Assembly (NCBI GenBank): GCA_002504405.1
Contig: DARO01000009.1
Coordinates: 69,057-133,056, forward strand
Source: Methanomassiliicoccaceae archaeon UBA71
GTDB lineage: Archaea; Thermoplasmatota; Thermoplasmata; Methanomassiliicoccales; Methanomethylophilaceae
Direction of reading: 5' to 3'
Length of the DNA stretch: 64,000 bases
This document shows positions 26,098 to 34,404 of this stretch, one piece after another. Position numbers and translations under genes: made by a program. Each line of letters starts with the position of its first letter. Within the stretch, counting starts at the first letter, position 1. The notes beneath the pieces are model-generated. The model was given only the letters and a program-made list of their open reading frames with translations, had not been told where the DNA came from and searched no databases.

Positions 26098-26876
26098 GGC
26101 GCCTGTACTTCACGGTGGATGCCGACCGCGATGCCAACATACCGATACCCGGGCAGGAGGCGGCGGGCTCCACCGATCGCGGGTCGGGCACCGCCCCCCG
26201 CTTCTCCTCCACCGGCAGGGGCATGGGGGTCCTGGCAGAGCTCCTGGACTCCCTCGGTGTCAAAGGCACCTTCTTCATCGAGGGGAGGACGGCCGAGGTG
26301 GTCGATTGCGCCGTCCTGGGCGGGCACGCGATAGGGCTGCATGGGTATGACCATGAGGACCTCACAGGGGCCTCCACGGGTGTTCTGCCGGATCCGGACG
26401 CCGTCATAGGCCGCGGATTCGCGGCGGTGACGGATGCTGTCTCGAGACCGGTGGCCTTCAGGGCTCCGTACATGGCGGCTGACGGGAGGGTCATGGATGC
26501 GGTCGATAGGGCCGGCATCAGGGCCGACTCGTCGTTCTACACGGAGGTCGGGGGATGCACGGAGCCTTACACGATCGGCCGCATCACCGAGTACCCGGTG
26601 CCGAAGGCGAGGGACAGCAACGGCAAGACCATCGCCGCATACCTCTGGCCCATGCACGAGGGGAGGAGGGCCCCCGAGGACTACGTGCACATGGCCGAGG
26701 GCATGGACAGCATCGTGCTTGCCACGCATACCTGGCACATGGCAGAGACGGTCTCCGGCGGACCGATGGATCAGGGTGCCGTTCGCAGGAACGCAGATGG
26801 TGTCAGGGCGGTCATCGAGGGGATACTGGACCTGGGGTTCAGGGCGGAGACCATCGGCCCACGTCGATCCCCATGA
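26094..26876 (+). CDS. Polysaccharide deacetylase (NodB-like) family protein
   Basis: 260 residues. NodB homology motifs: TVDADRD at the start in place of TFDDG, GTFFIEGRTAE, and the metal site HGYDHEDL (H-x3-H). AFRAPYMA follows, with ATHTWHMAE near the end. Members hydrolyse N- or O-acyl groups from sugars. There is no signal peptide, so it is cytoplasmic, which is unusual for a cell-wall enzyme. The ATG overlaps the AMP phosphorylase stop, tying it to the AMP-pathway operon, but no substrate in that pathway is an acylated sugar. It may simply be a rider. Confidence 0.85.
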   Translation: MRRLYFTVDADRDANIPIPGQEAAGSTDRGSGTAPRFSSTGRGMGVLAELLDSLGVKGTFFIEGRTAEVVDCAVLGGHAIGLHGYDHEDLTGASTGVLPDPDAVIGRGFAAVTDAVSRPVAFRAPYMAADGRVMDAVDRAGIRADSSFYTEVGGCTEPYTIGRITEYPVPKARDSNGKTIAAYLWPMHEGRRAPEDYVHMAEGMDSIVLATHTWHMAETVSGGPMDQGAVRRNADGVRAVIEGILDLGFRAETIGPRRSP

Positions 26877-27082
26877 TGCTGATTGCAGTCCCGCCTCCGG
26901 CAGCGGCCTGGCACACGCCGGGCATGGGTGCTAAGACCAGAGGTTGCCGTCGGACGAGGAGGAGCTATTCCACGGGTGGCGGCGACCATTCCAGCGGTAT
27001 GCCCGCGAGATTCTACGCGCGACTGGAACCGTCGCACGCGCACTTTAATAAACGCAGCGCCATTGCGCTGGCAGGTGCAATC
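26877..27082. other. Gene-free stretch before folD
   Basis: 206 bases without a convincing gene on either strand. The only readable signal is TTTAATAA at about 27043-27050, a TATA box ~35 bases before the folD ATG, with AGGTG just before the start. The rest is GC-rich without clear hairpins or tRNA features. Confidence 0.4.
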
Positions 27083-27964
27083 ATGACGGCTAAGCTCATC
27101 CTCGGCAAGGAGGTCTCTGAGGAGATCTACGGGGAGCTGAAAGAGAGAATCCAGGCACTCAAGGCCAAAGGGACCACCCCTGGTCTGGCCGTGGTCCTGG
27201 TCGGGGACGACCCTGCCTCGCAGGTGTACGTCCGGAAGAAGGGCGAGATGTGCGAGTCCCTGGGGATGAAGTCTCTGACTGTCATCATGCCCGAGGAGAC
27301 GACCCAGGAGGAGCTGCTGGCGAAGGTCGCCGAGCTCAACGCAGACCCGTCCATTCACGGCTTCCTGGTGCAGCTTCCGCTGCCCCCGCATATCGACGAG
27401 GGTGCGGTCATAGACGCAATCGATCCAGCCAAGGATGTGGACTGCTTCCACCCCTCGAATGTCGGCAGGATGCTGATAGGCAATCCGGATTTCCTGCCGG
27501 CGACGCCCGCCGGCGTTCAGCAGATGCTGATAAGGTCGGGAATCGAGACTGCTGGCAAGCATGTCGTCGTTGTCGGGAGGAGCAACATCGTCGGAAAGCC
27601 CATGGCGGCCATGATGGTCCAGAAGGGCAAGGGCGCGGACTGTACGGTAACGATCGTGCATTCCAGGACCAAGGGTCTCTCGGAGATCACGTCGAAGGCG
27701 GACATCCTCATCGTGGCCATCGGCAAGCCCCGCTTCATCACCGCGGACATGGTCGCCGACGGAGCCGTAGTCATAGACGTGGGCACGAACAGGATCGAGG
27801 ATCCCACGCACCCCAAGGGAAGCAGGCTCGTGGGGGATGTGGACTTCGAATCCGTCAAGGAGAAGGCGTCGTACATCACCCCCGTCCCCGGAGGCGTGGG
27901 GCCGATGACCATCTGCATGCTCATGGCCAATGCCGTACGGGCCGCCGAGAAGGTGGTCGGATGA
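27083..27964 (+). CDS. folD: Bifunctional methylene-tetrahydrofolate dehydrogenase/cyclohydrolase
   Basis: 293 residues, normal FolD length. Interconverts methylene-, methenyl- and formyl-tetrahydrofolate. Motifs: PGLAVVLVGDDPASQVYVRKK (substrate Tyr and catalytic Lys, ~residues 36-56), GFLVQLPLPPHI, and the NADP-binding VVVGRSNIVGKPMA (~160), with VPGGVGPMTICML at the C-terminus. The upstream extension of the open frame is spurious: ATG 27083 sits after a TATA box and AGGTG. The presence of folate enzymes in a methanogen that mainly uses methanopterin-type or methylated substrates is notable and suggests folate-based one-carbon supply for biosynthesis. Confidence 0.94.
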   Translation: MTAKLILGKEVSEEIYGELKERIQALKAKGTTPGLAVVLVGDDPASQVYVRKKGEMCESLGMKSLTVIMPEETTQEELLAKVAELNADPSIHGFLVQLPLPPHIDEGAVIDAIDPAKDVDCFHPSNVGRMLIGNPDFLPATPAGVQQMLIRSGIETAGKHVVVVGRSNIVGKPMAAMMVQKGKGADCTVTIVHSRTKGLSEITSKADILIVAIGKPRFITADMVADGAVVIDVGTNRIEDPTHPKGSRLVGDVDFESVKEKASYITPVPGGVGPMTICMLMANAVRAAEKVVG

Positions 27965-28629
27965 TAAGGGAGTGCGAGGAGCACGGATACTTCAGGAGCG
28001 AGAGGTGCCCCTGCTGCGGCGATGAGGGCAAGTTCATAATGTCCGATTTCGAGGTGGAGAAGATCGGCAGGACCCTGGCGGCCATACTCAGGCATGGAAA
28101 GTTCAATCTGGACATGGACGACAGGGGCAACGTCCCCCTGAAGGATGTACTGGCAAAGATCAGGGAGCGCAACCCGCGCATGAACTGGCTGAGGGCAAGG
28201 CACATCGAGGCTCTCGTCGAGACAGACCCCAAGGGGAGGTACGTCATCCACAACGGGGAGATCCGTGCGACGTACGGCCACACAATCCCGCTCGACATAA
28301 AACTGGACTGCGAGAACATACCCGACGAGCTGTTCTACCCTGCCACGGAGGAGGAGGCGGATCTGATCCTCGAGTCCGGGATATACCCCTCCGACCGCGC
28401 CATGGTCCACCTGTCGCTCACGTATAGGGACGCCCTGAGGGCCGGGTCCGTCCGCACCGACGATCCCGTGATCCTCGTCATCGACACCGGGGTCTGCATG
28501 GACCTCGGGTCCGACATAGGCAAGGCGGCGAGGACGGTGTACCTCTGCCGCAGCGTCCCGGCGGACGCCATAGACATCGCCGATCCAGAGGACTGGGACG
28601 ATGGCCAGGACCCGGATGAGGAGGACTGA
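27961..28629 (+). CDS. kptA: RNA 2'-phosphotransferase (Tpt1/KptA family)
   Basis: 222 residues. Removes a 2'-phosphate from RNA using NAD+, releasing ADP-ribose cyclic phosphate. An N-terminal zinc-binding knuckle (CEEHGYFRSERCPCCG, residues 5-20) precedes the Tpt1 core: LAAILRHGKFNLDMDDRGNVPL (Arg/His site), RARHIEALVETDPKGRY, GEIRATYGHT, LFYPATEEEADLI and RAMVHLS. In eukaryotes the enzyme finishes tRNA splicing; archaeal substrates are uncertain. The start overlaps the folD stop (ATGA). The Asp/Glu-rich C-terminal tail overlaps nothing important. Confidence 0.92.
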   Translation: MIRECEEHGYFRSERCPCCGDEGKFIMSDFEVEKIGRTLAAILRHGKFNLDMDDRGNVPLKDVLAKIRERNPRMNWLRARHIEALVETDPKGRYVIHNGEIRATYGHTIPLDIKLDCENIPDELFYPATEEEADLILESGIYPSDRAMVHLSLTYRDALRAGSVRTDDPVILVIDTGVCMDLGSDIGKAARTVYLCRSVPADAIDIADPEDWDDGQDPDEED

Positions 28630-28633
28630 ACGC

Positions 28634-29584
28634 ATGGTGCAGGTCCTGAGGCCCGACGAGGTCCGCGAGAGGTACGGGGAGCTCTTCTGCCGCGGCTTCT
28701 ATACCCTGGTGGACGAGGAGAGGGGGAAGGCGCAGGTGATCGAGAAGTGCGTTGCCAAGGGCCCCGGCGAGTGGGATCTGGTCAACAGGCGCCGCACCAA
28801 GGGCGTGATAGAGGGCATCCGCATGGAATCCAACATGATCGTGATGGACACGATCATAGGGGAGAGGGAGCTGAGCTTCGGCCCGGTAACCTCGGACGTC
28901 GGAGGGCAGGGCCTGAAGGCGCTGAGGGTGGAAGGCGACGAGGTCCGCACGACCTGGTACGGCATCGCAGGGGCCTCCGTGGGGATAGGCGCATGCATCC
29001 CCCAGTGCCCCGACGTGATACGCACCGAATACCCGGACGATTTCCAGATCGGGGGTGCGCACAGGGCCCATGTGGACATCATCACCCCCAAGCTGGTCCG
29101 CGTGATCATCGGCATAGACGACACGGACACCAAGGAGAAGGGGGCGTCCTGGGTCGCGGCCATGAAGCTGGGGACCTCCTGTCCCATCGGCCATTTCATC
29201 GAGCACAAGATCATACAGCTCAACCCGAAGGTCCCCAACAAGACCACAAACTGCTGCTCCACCGCGGTGTCGTTCGCCGTGAGGGAGCAGGAGATACCGG
29301 CGCTCATCGAGTACGCAGTGGACTTCATCAGGAAGGAGTCGTACTCCGAAGATGCCGTGATCACCGTGTTCCAGGGTCTGCAGGTCCCCGAAGGTCTGAG
29401 GGATTTCGGATGGAGCTGCAAATCCGTCATCTACACCCCGGAGGACGCCATACGCGCGGCCGAGGAGAACGGAGTCCAGATAATCAGCGTCACGGGCATG
29501 AAGGGAGTCATCGGTGCGGTCGCCGCCATCGGTTGCTTCGACCTCGGGGAGAGGTCTGCGGGAGTGCCCGAGGACTTCGAGTGA
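28634..29584 (+). CDS. mmp11: Methanogenesis marker protein 11
   Basis: 316 residues from the ATG at 28634, preceded by GAGGAGGAC; the in-frame start at 28601 lies inside kptA. The family is restricted to methanogens and of unknown function. The central segment VIIGIDDTDTKEKGASW (~residue 170) is the conserved IGIDDTD motif shared with TiaS (tRNA-Ile2 agmatidine synthase), and TTNCCSTAVSFAV follows. This suggests a nucleotide- or RNA-linked reaction, but no activity is proven to my knowledge. The neighbours (kptA, uppS) do not clarify the role. Its presence is among the best evidence that the host is a methanogen. Confidence 0.88.
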   Translation: MVQVLRPDEVRERYGELFCRGFYTLVDEERGKAQVIEKCVAKGPGEWDLVNRRRTKGVIEGIRMESNMIVMDTIIGERELSFGPVTSDVGGQGLKALRVEGDEVRTTWYGIAGASVGIGACIPQCPDVIRTEYPDDFQIGGAHRAHVDIITPKLVRVIIGIDDTDTKEKGASWVAAMKLGTSCPIGHFIEHKIIQLNPKVPNKTTNCCSTAVSFAVREQEIPALIEYAVDFIRKESYSEDAVITVFQGLQVPEGLRDFGWSCKSVIYTPEDAIRAAEENGVQIISVTGMKGVIGAVAAIGCFDLGERSAGVPEDFE

Positions 29585-29588
29585 TCAC

Positions 29589-30368
29589 ATGGAAGTCCCC
29601 CGCATAATCTCCGACCGCGCCTACTCGACCTACGAGAGCATGATCGAGAAGGAGGTGTCCTCCGGCGTGATGCCCAGGCACATCGCCGTGATCATGGATG
29701 GCAACCGCAGGTATGCCGAGGAGGTCCTGGGGGCCGACCCCGTCGAGGGGCACATGCTGGGCAGGAAGAAGCTGGAGGAGGTCCTCCACTGGTGCCTCGA
29801 CCTGGACATACATGTCCTCACCGTTTACGCATTCTCGACCGAGAACTTCAACCGCGAGGCCAGCGAGGTGGACTATCTGATGGACCTGCTGGAGAAGTCC
29901 CTGTACGAGTTCGCGGACGACGAGGAGGTCCACAACAGGAAGGTCGCGGTCCATGTGATCGGGGACAGGGAGATGCTCCCCGACAACGTCATCAAGGCGA
30001 TGGAGTACGCCGAGGAGAGGACCGGCATGTACACCGAGAACCGCTTGAACATGGCGATCGCCTACAGTGGCAGGCAGGACATCGTTGCCGCCGTACGTTC
30101 GATAGCACGGGATGCGGTGGAGGGGAGTCTGTCCCCCGAAGAGATAGACGAGTCGACGGTGTCGCGGTACATCTCCACCGGCGACCTGCCGGATCCTGAC
30201 CTCGTTCTCCGCACATCGGGGGAGGTGAGGATATCCAACTTCCTCCTTTGGCAGATGGCCTACTCCGAGCTCTACTTCGCAGATGTCTACTGGCCGGGCT
30301 TCAGGCACATCGACTTTCTCAGGGCGATAAGGACGTACCAGCAGCGCAAGAGGCGCTTCGGAAAGTGA
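29589..30368 (+). CDS. uppS: Cis-prenyltransferase (undecaprenyl/polyprenyl diphosphate synthase family)
   Basis: 259 residues. Elongates an allylic diphosphate with isopentenyl units in cis to make the polyprenyl carrier (dolichol precursor) used for glycan transfer. Signature motifs: HIAVIMDGNRRYAEE (residues ~31-45), LTVYAFSTENFNR, and C-terminal DPDLVLRTSGEVRISNFLLWQMAYSE. The ATG at 29589 lies 5 bases after the previous stop; the upstream open frame overlaps marker 11 and is not used. The Gly-rich second motif is complete, so the enzyme should be active. Confidence 0.93.
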   Translation: MEVPRIISDRAYSTYESMIEKEVSSGVMPRHIAVIMDGNRRYAEEVLGADPVEGHMLGRKKLEEVLHWCLDLDIHVLTVYAFSTENFNREASEVDYLMDLLEKSLYEFADDEEVHNRKVAVHVIGDREMLPDNVIKAMEYAEERTGMYTENRLNMAIAYSGRQDIVAAVRSIARDAVEGSLSPEEIDESTVSRYISTGDLPDPDLVLRTSGEVRISNFLLWQMAYSELYFADVYWPGFRHIDFLRAIRTYQQRKRRFGK

Positions 30369-30372
30369 TCCC

Positions 30373-32094
30373 ATGCGTTCGGACATAATCTTCATGCACG
30401 CTCCGAGCGTGTACGACTTCCGCAAGAAGCCGATATTCTACGGGCCGGTGAGTGACGTCATCCCGTCATCGCCGGTCTTCGAGATGTACCCCATCGGGTT
30501 CATGACGATATCCTCCCACCTGGAAGCGGCAGGGTTCAAGACCCGCATCGTAAACATCGCCGTCCAGATGCTCCAGAGCGACAGGTTCGACGTGGAGGAG
30601 AGGATCAGGAAGCTGGATGCCGACGTGTTCGCCATAGACCTCCACTGGATGCCTCACGCTCACGGGGCCATCGAGCTCGCCAAGATCGTCAAGAGGTTCC
30701 ATCCGGATGCCAAGGTCGAGTTCGGAGGGCTGACGTCCTCGTACTTCCACGACGAGTTGATACGCCGCCCGGAGGTGGACCTGGTAATGCGCGGGGACAC
30801 GACAGAGGTCCCCACGGTCAGGATGATGGAGGCCCTTCAAAGAGGCGGCGACCTGTCGGAGGTCCCCAACCTGGTCTGGAAGGACTCCGGGGGACACGTC
30901 CATGACAACGGCCTAACATACAGCGCAGAGGACCTCGACGACATAATGTTCGACTACGGAACGATGATCCGCTGCGTCATGAGGAACATGGACATCAAGG
31001 GGGCGCTCCCCTGGTTCGGATGGGACCGCCTCCCGTTGACGTCCGCCTTCACCGTCAGGGGATGCAGCGTGAACTGCGCCGAGTGCGGCGGGTCCCATCA
31101 TGCCAACGGGGTGGTGGCATGCAGGAGGAGGCCCGCGTTCCGCAGCCCGGAGAAGCTCGCAGAGGACCTCGACGGCATCCAGACATACTTGGACACGCCG
31201 ATATTCATCGTGGGGGACCTCAGGCAGCACAGCATGGGCTATGCGGAGAGGTTCCTCAAAGAGTGCAGGGAGCGCAGGATCGAGAACCATGTGGTGGTGG
31301 AGCTGTTCAACGGTGCCGGAAAGGACTACTTCAAGGAACTTGACAGGACGTTCGAGGGCGGCTGGTCCATAGAGTTCTCCCCGGACTCCCATGACGAGGC
31401 AGTGAGGCTGGCCTTGGGAAAAGGCTACACCAACGAGGCCATCGAGAGGACCATCCCGGCGGCATTCGAAAACGGCTGCTTCAGATTCGATCTGTTCTAC
31501 ATGAACGGCCTTCCGTACCAGGACCGCGAGTCCGCCATGAACAGCGCCCGCGCATCGGAGAAGCTGTGGGGGCTGGTCGGTAAGGACGATGGGCTGTTCA
31601 TCTACAATGCCCCGTTCGCTCCCTTCGTGGATCCCGGCAGCAGGGTCTTCGAGGAGCCGGAGAAGTGGGGGTACACGCTCAGGGCACGCACGCTGGAGGA
31701 TCACCGCAGACTTCTCGACAACCCCTCCTGGAAGCACGTCCTGTCGTACGAGACGAAATGGATGACCCGCGACGACGTCGCCGAGATATCATACGATGCC
31801 GCAAACGAGCTTGCCCGCTGCGAGCACGGGGCCGGGCGTATAGACGACGCTGCTTACAAGGAGAGGGTCGAGAGGACCGAGTTCGCACGTTCACTGATGC
31901 ACCGCGTGGACGAGATCCTTCTAATCCAGGACCCAGAGGAAAGGGAGGCTCGTCTCTGGGAGACGAAGGACGAGGGGACCCGTATGATGAACTCCACAGT
32001 CTGCAACAAGAAGGACCTCGACTGGGACGCGGGATCCATATGGTCCAACGCGCCCCGTGTCGCCTTGGGGCTGGTCAGGTCGCTCTTCAGATGA
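30373..32094 (+). CDS. B12-binding-domain radical SAM protein (Ta0216-like)
   Basis: 573 residues. N-terminal ~150 residues look like a cobalamin-binding Rossmann domain (PIGFMTISSHLEAAGFKTRIVNI, DVFAIDLHWMPHAHGA, VEFGGLTSSYFHDEL). The radical SAM cluster motif is RGCSVNCAECGGS (CX3CX2C, ~residue 230). It resembles the B12/radical SAM group named after Thermoplasma Ta0216, seen mainly in Thermoplasmata and relatives; that name is from memory. The reaction is unknown; such proteins often methylate unactivated carbons. It follows uppS by 4 bases, so lipid or prenyl modification is one guess. The gene ends 2 bases before convergent proC. Confidence 0.8.
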   Translation: MRSDIIFMHAPSVYDFRKKPIFYGPVSDVIPSSPVFEMYPIGFMTISSHLEAAGFKTRIVNIAVQMLQSDRFDVEERIRKLDADVFAIDLHWMPHAHGAIELAKIVKRFHPDAKVEFGGLTSSYFHDELIRRPEVDLVMRGDTTEVPTVRMMEALQRGGDLSEVPNLVWKDSGGHVHDNGLTYSAEDLDDIMFDYGTMIRCVMRNMDIKGALPWFGWDRLPLTSAFTVRGCSVNCAECGGSHHANGVVACRRRPAFRSPEKLAEDLDGIQTYLDTPIFIVGDLRQHSMGYAERFLKECRERRIENHVVVELFNGAGKDYFKELDRTFEGGWSIEFSPDSHDEAVRLALGKGYTNEAIERTIPAAFENGCFRFDLFYMNGLPYQDRESAMNSARASEKLWGLVGKDDGLFIYNAPFAPFVDPGSRVFEEPEKWGYTLRARTLEDHRRLLDNPSWKHVLSYETKWMTRDDVAEISYDAANELARCEHGAGRIDDAAYKERVERTEFARSLMHRVDEILLIQDPEEREARLWETKDEGTRMMNSTVCNKKDLDWDAGSIWSNAPRVALGLVRSLFR

Positions 32095-32096
32095 GC

Positions 32097-32897
32097 TCAG
32101 TTGCCGCTCATCCTGCGGGACTTCTCTATCGTGGAATCGATGGCCGCAATGACAGCCGATCTGAGGCCCATGTCCTCCGCGGCGCGTACCCCGACGATAG
32201 TGGTCCCGCCGGGGGAGCAGACCTCATCCCTGAGCACATCGGGATGCTTCCCTGTTTCGAGGACCATCTTGGCGGCACCCAGCATCGACTGTGCGGCCAG
32301 CTCTATCGAGTCCTTCCTGGACAGTCCGTTGAGGACACCTGCATCGGCCATCGCGTCAATTATCATGTACATGAATGCGGGGGAGCTTCCCGCGATGCCC
32401 GTTATGGCATCCATGTAGTCCTCTCCGACCTCCGCCGCGAGCCCCACAGCGCTGAGTATCCCCTCGACCTCCGCCTTGTCAGACTCGGTCACCGACTGAT
32501 CGCAGCAGTACCCCATCGCACCCTCCAGAACCATGCAGCAATGGTTGGGCATGACCCTCACAATTTTAGCATCTGGCACATATGATTTCAGCTTGTCGAC
32601 GGTGAGGCCTGCGACAATGCTCACGAGCAGCTTCCCCGACAGGTCCAGGCCCTCTGCGAACACACCCTGGACATGCTTGGGCTTCACGGCTAGGACGACG
32701 ATCCTGGAATCAGCCGCGGCTTCCGCCGCCGTCCCGTAGACGCGTATGCCGTATGTCCCAGAGACCCTCTCCCTAGTCGCCTCGCTGGGAGCGCTGGCGA
32801 CAATCCCCTCCTTTGGGAAGACGTTCTTCGCGAGGAGCCCGCCAATAAGGGCCTCCGCCATCTTCCCGGCACCTATGAAACCAATGTCGGCGGTCAT
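32097..32897 (-). CDS. proC: Pyrroline-5-carboxylate reductase
   Basis: 266 residues. Last step of proline synthesis, using NAD(P)H. The dinucleotide motif IGFIGAGKMAEALIGGLL is at the very N-terminus; VVLAVKPKHVQ (~69), RVMPNHCCMV, and the C-terminal signature LRDEVCSPGGTTIVGVRA confirm the family. It is monocistronic on the minus strand between two plus-strand operons, with its own TATA box centred 26 bases before the ATG, implying a leaderless mRNA. No proA or proB is visible in the window. Confidence 0.94.
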   Translation of the reverse strand: MTADIGFIGAGKMAEALIGGLLAKNVFPKEGIVASAPSEATRERVSGTYGIRVYGTAAEAAADSRIVVLAVKPKHVQGVFAEGLDLSGKLLVSIVAGLTVDKLKSYVPDAKIVRVMPNHCCMVLEGAMGYCCDQSVTESDKAEVEGILSAVGLAAEVGEDYMDAITGIAGSSPAFMYMIIDAMADAGVLNGLSRKDSIELAAQSMLGAAKMVLETGKHPDVLRDEVCSPGGTTIVGVRAAEDMGLRSAVIAAIDSTIEKSRRMSGN

Positions 32898-32917
32898 GCC
32901 CGATAATCTCCCGCCCC

Positions 32918-32927
32918 GTTATTAAAA
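32918..32927 (-). promoter_or_regulatory. TATA box of proC
   Basis: TTTTAATAAC on the minus strand, centred about 26 bases before the proC ATG. Confidence 0.55.
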
Positions 32928-32959
32928 TCTGGGTAGCCAGCACCCTGGACCTGCTCTTG

Positions 32960-32991
32960 TATATTAATATAGGGTGTGGAAGCTTTATGTA
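32960..32991 (+). promoter_or_regulatory. Promoter region of the Fpo operon
   Basis: Two TATA-like stretches: TATATTAATATA (32960-32971) and CTTTATGTA (32983-32991). The second is about 28 bases before the fpoA ATG (leaderless mRNA); the first would give a leader of ~25 bases. Tandem promoters would fit a heavily expressed energy operon. Confidence 0.5.
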
Positions 32992-33014
32992 CTAACAAAC
33001 CATCGTCGGCGCCA

Positions 33015-33377
33015 ATGTCACTAATAGTGTACTACATGCCATTAGCGATAGTGAGCGTTATCGCGCTCGGTTTCGCCCCATTGGCATGGTGGGCATCTAG
33101 GTTCATTAGGCCCAAGAAACCCACTCAGTGGATGGAAGCCACTTATGAGTGCGGTTCGGAACCTATCGGAGAAGCCCAGGTGCAGTTCAGGTTCCAATAC
33201 TACACTTTTGCACTTATTTTCGTAGTATTCGACCTGGTTGCTACCTTCCTGATGATCTGGGCTGTGGCGTTTTCTGGTCTCTCTATGACCGCCCAGCTCA
33301 TGATGATCGTCTTCTTCGGAATTCTGATCTTGGGAGTCGCGTATGCCCTCAAAAAGGAGGAATACGTATGGATATGA
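33015..33377 (+). CDS. fpoA: F420H2 dehydrogenase-like subunit A
   Basis: 120 residues from the ATG at 33015; the GTG at 32976 would extend into the promoter. Homologue of complex I NuoA. Three membrane helices (residues ~3-28, ~60-80, ~90-110) with the loop YECGSEPIGEAQVQFRFQYY between the first and second, the signature of this subunit, whose conserved acidic residues lie near the quinone/phenazine site. It opens a twelve-gene operon for a membrane proton pump that oxidises a reduced carrier and reduces a membrane electron acceptor. The stop overlaps fpoB by ten bases. Confidence 0.94.
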   Translation: MSLIVYYMPLAIVSVIALGFAPLAWWASRFIRPKKPTQWMEATYECGSEPIGEAQVQFRFQYYTFALIFVVFDLVATFLMIWAVAFSGLSMTAQLMMIVFFGILILGVAYALKKEEYVWI

Positions 33378-33931
33378 GCCTCTACCCCCATGCGGTTGCG
33401 ATGAGCGCCGATGAGTTCATGTCATGGTCCGATGCCATGATCAACGATCTCCTCAGCGCCGGAACCAAGAAGACCGTGGACCAGCTCACGGGACCCATAT
33501 GGTCCTGGGCCATGAAGAACTCCATGCACCCTCTGCACTGGGGTCTGGCCTGCTGTGCACTGGAGATGGCTGCCGCGTCTGCCCCCAGGTACGATGCGGA
33601 GCGTTACGGTATGATCTACCGTTCGTCCCCCAGGCAGACCGACATTCTCCTGGTCAACGGATGGATCTCCAAGAAGATCCGCCCCGACCTGAGGCGTCTC
33701 TACGAGCAGATCCCCAACCCCAAGTGGGTCGTCGCCATGGGCGAGTGCGCCATCTCCGGCGGACCCTGGTACGACTCGTACAACACGGTCCAGGGATTGG
33801 ACCAGATCGTCCCCGTCGACATCTACATCCCCGGGTGCCCCGCGCGTCCCGACGCCATGATCGACGGATTCATGCTCCTCCAGAAGAAGATCGAGAGCTA
33901 CTTCAGGAGAGGAGCGTTCCTGGAGGACTGA
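33368..33931 (+). CDS. fpoB: F420H2 dehydrogenase-like subunit B
   Basis: 187 residues. NuoB homologue that holds the terminal [4Fe-4S] cluster N2 next to the membrane acceptor site. Cluster ligands are visible: HWGLACCALEM (two adjacent Cys), GECAISGGPWYDSYN and VDIYIPGCPARPDAMIDG. The ATG at 33368 has AAAAAGGAGG at good spacing inside the end of fpoA. The N-terminal ~40 residues are specific to this lineage. It forms the connecting module with FpoC and FpoD. Confidence 0.95.
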   Translation: MDMSLYPHAVAMSADEFMSWSDAMINDLLSAGTKKTVDQLTGPIWSWAMKNSMHPLHWGLACCALEMAAASAPRYDAERYGMIYRSSPRQTDILLVNGWISKKIRPDLRRLYEQIPNPKWVVAMGECAISGGPWYDSYNTVQGLDQIVPVDIYIPGCPARPDAMIDGFMLLQKKIESYFRRGAFLED

Positions 33932-33933
33932 GC

Positions 33934-34404
33934 ATGGACACAGAAGCAGTGTATCAGGCGCCCTCCGAGGACGAGGTCAAAGCGCTTCTCACCGAGAAGT
34001 TCCCCGAGGTCGAGGTCACCAGGACCGAGGTCCGCAGGGTCTACGCCAAGCTCCCCAGGGAGAAGGTCCTGGAGGTCTGCAGATACATCCACGACAACCT
34101 GACGTTCGAGCACTGCTCCACCGTCATCGGTGTCGACTACGTGGACCACATGACCGTGGTGTACCACCTCAGCAACTACTACAACGGGCTCATGATCGAG
34201 CTCTCCGCCGACATCCCCAACGACGACCCCCATGTGGAGTCCGTCACCTGCGTTTGGGAAGGGGCCAACTGGCATGAGAGGGAGACATGGGAGCTCTTCG
34301 GAATCGTGTTCGACAACCACCCCAAGCTGGAGAGGCTGCTGACCCCGAAGACCTACGAGTTCTACCCGTTCAGGAAATCATACAAGCTCAGGGGGAGTGA
34401 GTGA
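33934..34404 (+). CDS. fpoC: F420H2 dehydrogenase-like subunit C
   Basis: 156 residues, NuoC (30-kDa subunit) homologue. The diagnostic segment WHERETWELFGIVFDNHPKLERLLTP is present near residue 118, followed by YPFRKSYKL. A stand-alone C and D pair is used as in methanogens, not the fused NuoCD of enterobacteria. It has no cofactor and is structural in the connecting module. It starts 2 bases after fpoB; its stop overlaps the fpoD ATG. Confidence 0.93.
   Translation: MDTEAVYQAPSEDEVKALLTEKFPEVEVTRTEVRRVYAKLPREKVLEVCRYIHDNLTFEHCSTVIGVDYVDHMTVVYHLSNYYNGLMIELSADIPNDDPHVESVTCVWEGANWHERETWELFGIVFDNHPKLERLLTPKTYEFYPFRKSYKLRGSE

Noticed and set aside
32976..33014. Upstream GTG start for fpoA
   Set aside because: It would place the start at or before the TATA-like CTTTATGTA; the ATG at 33015 gives the NuoA N-terminus.
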